Assembly (NCBI GenBank): GCA_003560215.1
Contig: PWIY01000225.1
Location: forward strand, 1 to 11,436
From: Bacteroidales bacterium
GTDB taxonomy: Bacteria; Bacteroidota; Bacteroidia; Bacteroidales; UBA7960
Direction of reading: 5' to 3'
Length of the DNA: 11,436 nucleotides
Shown here: one piece after another, positions 6,331 to 11,436 of the stretch
Position numbering within the stretch: position 1 is the stretch's first letter
How the letters are laid out: the number at the start of each line of letters is the position of its first letter
Made by a program: the position numbers and the translations under genes
Notes under the pieces: model-generated
Seen by the model: only the letters and a program-made list of their open reading frames with translations
Database searches by the model: none
What the model was told of the DNA's origin: nothing

Positions 6331-6558
6331 CAACCTATTTGGCAACCTTTATACCGTGGATAGACTCAAATGAAGCCCCTAAAACCATCCCCAACACACA
6401 TAAAAATTTGAAAAACAGCATGTTAAAGTCCATCTATTACCCAAGGGCGATCTTTTTTCTATCCTGGCCGCTATCCATATCCCAATAGCTCCAAAATTAA
6501 TTTTGGTATATCTTTTGTGACGCAAATATCAGATGGATTAGCAGGATGTGTAACAACA

Positions 6559-6566
6559 TAAATTTG
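6559..6566 (+). promoter_or_regulatory. Possible Bacteroidota -7 promoter element for the histidine kinase gene
   Basis: TAAATTTG matches TAnnTTTG exactly and lies 49 bp before the kinase ATG, a plausible leader length. The expected upstream TTG at about 20 bp distance is not clear. A similar but imperfect TATCTTTT(G) lies at 6509-6517. Confidence 0.3.
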
Positions 6567-6615
6567 TGTAAATTAGCCAAGGTGTCACTGACTTACTGAA
6601 AGCCAACTGATTATT

Positions 6616-9600
6616 ATGCCAAAATCCGCTATTAGACGCTATATCAGGCAGTTGTTGGTTGCTTTGCTGATTTTGCTGGTTAGTACAGCCTTATTTCGGC
6701 TTCGCCATGTAACCACAGAAAGCGAGCAATATGTGCAGCGTTTTCAGCGGGCCATGATCCAGCAGGAAGACTGGGTTGAACGCCACTTGCAGGAGTTTGT
6801 CAGTTCCTGCAGGGAAACAGATGGCAAAATCCTGCATGATCCGCAATACCTTGAGCAGTTAAAAAACACATACCGGCGCGATGGGTTGGTGTTTGTGATA
6901 TATGAGGATGGTCAGCCGGTTTTCTGGTCTCACAATGCCCTTCCGCTGCATGGCCGGGCACCACCGGAATTTGACAATGGCATGACCCGTAAAGCCAACG
7001 GGTGGTACTATTACCAGGCATTTTCTGAGGATGAGGCTTCTCCGGACACTGAAGCCGGAGATTCCGAAGACCTTCGGGTACTCAGGCAGTATGTGGTCTT
7101 TTACACGGTAAAGCAAGATTTCAAATACCAGAACCAGTACCTGGTGAACCAGTTTCACCACGCACTGCCGGGCCTGGAGGCAAAATTCTTCCTGAGCGAC
7201 AGGGCTGATGAAGGCCACCGGATCACCGACCGTGATGGCAACTACCTGTTTTCACTGGTTCTCAGAAGGGAGGAGGTGCTTACACAACCCGTTGGAGTGC
7301 TGCAGTTCCTTTCCGTGTTGTTTGGCACCCTTTCGCTCCTGGTCTTTGTCTTTTTTTCGTTCCGATATTTCTCCAGGATGTTCCGGATTGGCAAAAAAAC
7401 CCTCGCACTTGGCGGGTTTTCAGCTGTAATCATCCTGTTGCGGGTCATTTCTTTTTACTGGCAACTCCCCGGGGCCCTGTATGATGGGGTGATGTTTTCA
7501 CCCGAACTGTATGCCACCTCGGAGATCCTGCCCTCATTGGGTGATCTTTTCATGCATGTGGCAATGGTCACCATCATCGCCTACTTTTTGTATCACAACC
7601 TGAAGGACTTTACGGTGAAATATCCCCGAAGTCCATGGTTGTCGCGTGCCCTGAGCTTCCTGCTGTTTCTGGTCATCTACCTTTTCTGCGGCTTATCGCT
7701 TTATCTCATTGAAGGACTGGTGATCAACTCCCATCTTAACCTGGATGTGAATTTTATTTTCAATCTGGACATGTATAGCCTGGTGGGCTTTCTGATCATC
7801 GGGCTGATATTTTTTGCATTTTTCTTCCTGAGTGTGGTCCTTTGCCGGGTTATCACCGGCCTTCTGAACACCCATCGTCAGTTCTGGATCATGTGTGCTG
7901 TGTCATTTGGTGCCCTGATCGGGCTTACCTGGATTGTTTCCGGCGCATCACCCATTTTGTGGTCCCTGACCATTGTTGCCGTGTTGGTCTTTGAAATTGA
8001 CAGGAAAAACAAAACCCCCGAAAAGAATTTTGCCGGTCTTATCATATCAGTGTTTTTGTTCAGCCTGATCTCCACATTTGCCCTGGACCGCTTCAACACG
8101 GAAAAAGACATTGAAAAAAGAAAAAATCTGGTGCTGCAGCTGGCATCGGAACAGGATCCGGTGGCAGAGTTCCTTTTCATGGAAATTGAAGAAGCTTTGT
8201 TCAACGACAGTCAGCTGCAGAACCTCATACTCAGGGATCCCTACAATGATCCGCTGATCGAGAACTACCTCCAGTATCACTACTTTTATGATTTCTGGGA
8301 AAAATATAACCTGCAGGTTACCGTTTGCCATCCCGAAGACCTGCTCACGCTAAAGCCTGAAAATGTTGATGTGGACTGTTTGCCTTTCTTTGGTGATTAC
8401 ATCAATGCATTCGGGAAGCAGACCATCAGTGAACAGCTCATTTATCTTGACAACAATACAGGCACCAACAGCTATATTGTTCAGGTTCCCATCAGGATGG
8501 GGGAGGAATATGAGGAGGAGTACCACCTGTTCATTGAGTTTGATGCAAAATTCATTGCCCGCGACCTTGGCTTCCCTGAACTGCTGATTGATGATGCGGT
8601 TGACATCAACAGAGAACTGATCAATTACTCCTATGCCACTTACAGAAACGGCAACCTGGTAAATGAGTACGGGACGTATCATTACAGTGTGGATGCCTCT
8701 GTGTATGATGTGGCGCTCCATGAATACCAGCAGGATGAGTTTGCGGAGTTTTCTTTTGACGATTACTCTCATCTGATGTACCGCAAGGACGATGAAACGT
8801 TACTGATCATCAGCCGTCCGAAAGGATCCTTCCTGGAATCAGTGGCACCCTTCTCATACCTGTTCATCACCTTTTTCTTCATTGTGGTGGTATTCTGGCT
8901 GCTGATCAGCCGCAATAAACCTTCAAGGCTGCTGAAAATTAATTTCCGCCGAAGGCTTCAATACTCCATGGTGCTTATGTTGCTGATCTCTGCCCTCACC
9001 ATCGGCGGGGCTTCGGCCTGGTTTATTTTCAACATCTATGAAAACAAAAATCTGAGCTTCCTCAATGAAAAAGCCCAGAGTGTGCTGATTGAGGTTGAGC
9101 ATGTCCTTGCAGACGAATCAAGCCTGGAGCCGCACATGGAGTTTTACCTGTATGACGTCCTGCTGCAGTATTCCAACATTTTCTTTACCGATATCAACCT
9201 TTATAACCCCGACGGGCAATTGCTGGCCTCCAGCCGTCCGAAAATCTTTGAGGAGGGCATTGTGGGACGCAAAATGAACACCCTGGCCTTCCTGAAAATG
9301 AAAAATGAGCAAAGGAGTCAGTTCATTCATTCCGAACGCATCGGCAAACTGGAATACCTGTCGGCCTATACGCCTCTGTACAACCGCTATAACGAAAAGC
9401 TTGGTTACCTGAACCTGCCTTATTTTGCCAGGGAAAGTGAGCTGCGCAATGAAATGTCTTATTTCCTTGTGGCGTTTATCAATATCTATCTGTTGCTGGT
9501 TGTGGTGGCTGTGGTGGTGGCCATTTTCGTTTCCAATTATGTAACAAGGCCGTTGCAGCTGATCCGGAATAACCTGGCGCGCCTGAAGCTTGGGAAGACC

Positions 9601-10392
9601 AATGAAAAGATCGACTGGGACAGGGAAGATGAGATCGGCAGCCTTGTGAGGGAATACAACCGGATGATTGACGAACTGGCCGTGAGTGCTGAATTGCTTG
9701 CCCGGAGTGAACGGGAAACGGCCTGGAGGGAAATGGCAAGGCAGGTGGCCCACGAGATCAAAAACCCGCTGACCCCCATGAAACTCAGTGTGCAGTACCT
9801 GGAAAAAGCCTGGAAAGAGAAAGTGCCCGACTGGGATGAGCGGCTGGAGCGTTTCTCCAAGACCATGATTGAGCAGATCGACAACATGGCCGTGATTGCC
9901 AAGGAGTTTTCTGATTTTGCCCAGATGCCGGCAGGGAAAAACGGCCACATCAATTTACGGGAATTCATCCCGGAGGTGCTGGATATGTACAAAGACTTTG
10001 AAAAGGTAGATATCACACTCGAAATGCCTGCAGGGACTGATCCGATGCAGGTGTATGCCGACCGGAATCAGCTGCTCAGGGTGTTCAACAACCTCATCAA
10101 AAATGCGATCCAGTCGTACGATAAACACGATCAGGCGCGTATTTTGGTTGAGTGCAATGCCGGGGAGAATGAATACCACATTTCTGTAACAGACTATGGT
10201 TCAGGAATCCCCGATAATCTGCAACAGGAAATATTTACGCCTTACTTCACCACCAAAGCCAAGGGAATGGGCCTGGGCCTTTCCATGGTCAAAAGCATCA
10301 TCGAGAGCTTCAACGGAAGTGTTTCATTCACCTCCCGCGAAGGGGAGGGCAGCACTTTTATGGTCAGCCTTCCTGCAACACAAAGGATGTAA
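6616..10392 (+). CDS. Very large multi-pass sensor histidine kinase (NtrY-like, HAMP-HisKA-HATPase)
   Basis: 1,258 residues, much longer than a typical sensor kinase. Layout by eye: membrane segment 12-27; extracytoplasmic region about 28-227; a block of about eight hydrophobic helices between 228 and 490; a second large extracytoplasmic region about 491-743; helices 745-766 and 783-806; a Cache-like extracytoplasmic domain about 807-947 (with FTDINLYNPDGQLLASS and AYTPLYNRYNEKLGYL); helix 948-972; HAMP 974-1026; HisKA with phospho-acceptor His1046 in VAHEIKNPLTPMKLS; and HATPase. The ATPase shows N-box NNLIKNA (1158-1164), G1 DYGSGIP (1193-1199), F/G2 region FTTKAKGMGLGLSMVK and GEGSTF. The HEIKNPLTPMKLS box resembles NtrY-type kinases. 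All catalytic motifs are intact, so it is probably active. The ligand is unknown, and no response regulator is adjacent, making it an orphan here. ATG at 6616 immediately precedes the first membrane helix. Confidence 0.95.
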   Translation: MPKSAIRRYIRQLLVALLILLVSTALFRLRHVTTESEQYVQRFQRAMIQQEDWVERHLQEFVSSCRETDGKILHDPQYLEQLKNTYRRDGLVFVIYEDGQPVFWSHNALPLHGRAPPEFDNGMTRKANGWYYYQAFSEDEASPDTEAGDSEDLRVLRQYVVFYTVKQDFKYQNQYLVNQFHHALPGLEAKFFLSDRADEGHRITDRDGNYLFSLVLRREEVLTQPVGVLQFLSVLFGTLSLLVFVFFSFRYFSRMFRIGKKTLALGGFSAVIILLRVISFYWQLPGALYDGVMFSPELYATSEILPSLGDLFMHVAMVTIIAYFLYHNLKDFTVKYPRSPWLSRALSFLLFLVIYLFCGLSLYLIEGLVINSHLNLDVNFIFNLDMYSLVGFLIIGLIFFAFFFLSVVLCRVITGLLNTHRQFWIMCAVSFGALIGLTWIVSGASPILWSLTIVAVLVFEIDRKNKTPEKNFAGLIISVFLFSLISTFALDRFNTEKDIEKRKNLVLQLASEQDPVAEFLFMEIEEALFNDSQLQNLILRDPYNDPLIENYLQYHYFYDFWEKYNLQVTVCHPEDLLTLKPENVDVDCLPFFGDYINAFGKQTISEQLIYLDNNTGTNSYIVQVPIRMGEEYEEEYHLFIEFDAKFIARDLGFPELLIDDAVDINRELINYSYATYRNGNLVNEYGTYHYSVDASVYDVALHEYQQDEFAEFSFDDYSHLMYRKDDETLLIISRPKGSFLESVAPFSYLFITFFFIVVVFWLLISRNKPSRLLKINFRRRLQYSMVLMLLISALTIGGASAWFIFNIYENKNLSFLNEKAQSVLIEVEHVLADESSLEPHMEFYLYDVLLQYSNIFFTDINLYNPDGQLLASSRPKIFEEGIVGRKMNTLAFLKMKNEQRSQFIHSERIGKLEYLSAYTPLYNRYNEKLGYLNLPYFARESELRNEMSYFLVAFINIYLLLVVVAVVVAIFVSNYVTRPLQLIRNNLARLKLGKTNEKIDWDREDEIGSLVREYNRMIDELAVSAELLARSERETAWREMARQVAHEIKNPLTPMKLSVQYLEKAWKEKVPDWDERLERFSKTMIEQIDNMAVIAKEFSDFAQMPAGKNGHINLREFIPEVLDMYKDFEKVDITLEMPAGTDPMQVYADRNQLLRVFNNLIKNAIQSYDKHDQARILVECNAGENEYHISVTDYGSGIPDNLQQEIFTPYFTTKAKGMGLGLSMVKSIIESFNGSVSFTSREGEGSTFMVSLPATQRM

Positions 10393-10394
10393 CA

Positions 10395-10409
10395 ACCGGC
10401 CAGGCCGGT
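10395..10409. terminator. GC-rich hairpin between convergent genes
   Basis: ACCGGCC-A-GGCCGGT is a perfect inverted repeat starting 3 nt after the kinase stop; it can fold as a 6-bp stem with a CAG loop. No T-tract follows on either strand. Further GC-rich inverted pairs lie in the same 128-bp gap: TGCCG/CGGCA at 10457-10461 and 10476-10480, and CCGGG/CCCGG at 10467-10471 and 10482-10486. A role in terminating the two convergent genes is inferred only from position. Confidence 0.3.
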
Positions 10410-10520
10410 GCACGGCTTTCGTGTGGGTGATGTTCGCGTGTGTGGCTTACGTTTGCTGCCGGCAATCCGGGTTTTCGGCATCCCGGCCCGAAGCAATTAA
10501 CCACCGCTGCCCCTGCAAAC

Positions 10521-11436
10521 TTATTCGTAATCGCGGACTTCGGTTTCGCCGTTCAGCACCATCAGCCCGTTCATGGCCAGGGCACGCATCTCATCTTCAC
10601 CGGGATATACATACACCGGGGCGATGTGCCGCACGCGTTCTGCCACTGCGGAGGTAAACGGCTTTCCGTAAGCGATGCCGCCAGTCAGGAGGATGGCATC
10701 CACTTCGCCTTTCAGCACGGTTCCCATGGCGCCGATTTCTTTGGCAACCTGGTAGGCCATGGCAGACTGTATGAGCGCAGCCTTTTCGTCACCGGCATTG
10801 GAGCGCTTTTCCACTTCATAGGCATCGTTGGTTCCCAGGTAAGCGACCAGACCACCATTGCCGGTAATCATTTTTTTGATTTCTTCCTGGGTGTATTTGC
10901 CGCTGAAGCACAGTTTCACCAGAGCGCCGGCCGGGAGGGTTCCGGCTCTTTCCGGAGAAAATGGGCCTTCTCCGTCAAGGGCCTGATTTACGTCAATGAC
11001 CCGCCCTTTGTGGTGGGCGCCTACACTGATCCCTCCGCCCAGGTGGGCCACGATCAGGTTGAGCTCCTCGTATTTCTTCTCAGTTGCGGATTTGGCATGC
11101 TGACGCGCGATGGCTTTCTGGTTCAGGGCATGAAAGATGGATATCCTTTCAAACTCCGGATGTCCGGATACCCTGGCGATGTCGTCCAGTTCATCCACAA
11201 CCACAGGGTCGGCAATATAGGCTTTGGCTCCGGGAATGGTTCCGGCAATGTCGCGGGCGATCAGGCCGCCCAGGTTGCTGGCGTGCTGACCCAGCACCCC
11301 GGCTCTCAGGTCTTCGGCCAAACGGTCATTTACATTGTAAACACCCGATGCGATGGGCTTTACCAGGCCTCCACGTCCTACAATGACCTTAATGCTCTGG
11401 GTGTCGAATGAGGCGCTTTCCAGTTCATCCAGAATA
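10521..11436 (-). CDS. buk: Butyrate kinase (5' end cut by window edge)
   Basis: Minus strand, stop at 10521-10523, open to the right edge. About 304 C-terminal residues are present, so roughly 50 are missing from an expected 355-360. Buk interconverts butyryl phosphate plus ADP and butyrate plus ATP in the cytoplasm; it belongs to the acetokinase/ASKHA superfamily. Visible family sequence: VIVGRGGLVKPIASGVYNVND near the window edge, HASNLGGLIARDIA, the phosphate-binding LIVAHLGGGISVGAH, a VIDVNQALDGEGPFSPERAGTLP stretch, GTNDAYEVEKR, and the nucleotide-binding ILLTGGIAYGKPF followed by VYPGEDEMRALAMNGL. These make Buk more likely than acetate kinase. No disruption is seen. Its usual partner, phosphotransbutyrylase (ptb), would be expected beyond the right edge, but that is inference. 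It converges on the kinase gene and is probably unrelated to it. Confidence 0.95.
   Translation of the reverse strand, partial: ILDELESASFDTQSIKVIVGRGGLVKPIASGVYNVNDRLAEDLRAGVLGQHASNLGGLIARDIAGTIPGAKAYIADPVVVDELDDIARVSGHPEFERISIFHALNQKAIARQHAKSATEKKYEELNLIVAHLGGGISVGAHHKGRVIDVNQALDGEGPFSPERAGTLPAGALVKLCFSGKYTQEEIKKMITGNGGLVAYLGTNDAYEVEKRSNAGDEKAALIQSAMAYQVAKEIGAMGTVLKGEVDAILLTGGIAYGKPFTSAVAERVRHIAPVYVYPGEDEMRALAMNGLMVLNGETEVRDYE

Noticed and set aside
9118..9948. Long antisense open frame (276 codons) under the histidine kinase
   Set aside because: The sense strand encodes the Cache-like, HAMP and HisKA regions with clear motifs; the antisense product is low-complexity and unrecognised.
10440..11411. 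Plus-strand open frame of 323 codons opposite buk
   Set aside because: The minus strand carries unmistakable butyrate kinase motifs along the same span; the plus frame is its complement shadow.

Overview
The window looks like chromosomal DNA of a Bacteroidota member, probably of the Bacteroidales/Marinilabiliales kind. Evidence: a DUF4175 protein, a small GHKL-like protein, YbeY and MnmG lie in the order I associate with this phylum. YbeY has Asp where most phyla have the third metal-binding His. Starts lack Shine-Dalgarno sequences, and TAnnTTTG-type -7 promoter elements occur. The assignment rests on recalled family features, not on a search.

Layout. (1) Positions 1-4010, plus strand: a tight, probably co-transcribed block of the 3' part of a DUF4175 gene, a degenerate GHKL-like protein, ybeY and mnmG. 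Gaps are -2 (overlap), 6 and 12 nt. The last two genes serve rRNA maturation and tRNA wobble-uridine modification. (2) Positions 4011-5199: two identical perfect 16-bp palindromes, TGTTCCACGTGGAACA, matching the parS class bound by ParB. They enclose an unusual non-coding array (4043-4508) and a DJ-1/PfpI-family gene. (3) Positions 5200-6216: a SAM-dependent methyltransferase with an N-terminal zinc-ribbon-like segment. It is followed by about 400 bp of non-coding DNA containing a degenerate short repeat. (4) Positions 6616-10392: a very large multi-pass membrane sensor histidine kinase with no adjacent response regulator. (5) Positions 10521-11436, minus strand: butyrate kinase, cut by the right edge, convergent with the kinase gene.

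The most interesting part is 4011-5185. Seven 17-bp hairpins (GGACC-N7-GGTCC) and one half-copy all point the same way. Centre-to-centre spacing is 88 bp four times and 35 bp twice, the second 35 bp being from the half-copy. All four long spacers are exactly 71 bp but belong to two sequence types. Stem bases vary in a compensated way (CTC/GAG, CCT/AGG, CCC/GGG). This array next to two parS-like sites and mnmG, which is often origin-proximal, suggests a structural or segregation-related chromosomal locus. The sequence alone does not prove function. The remaining genes look like housekeeping or generic functions and do not form an obvious pathway with one another.
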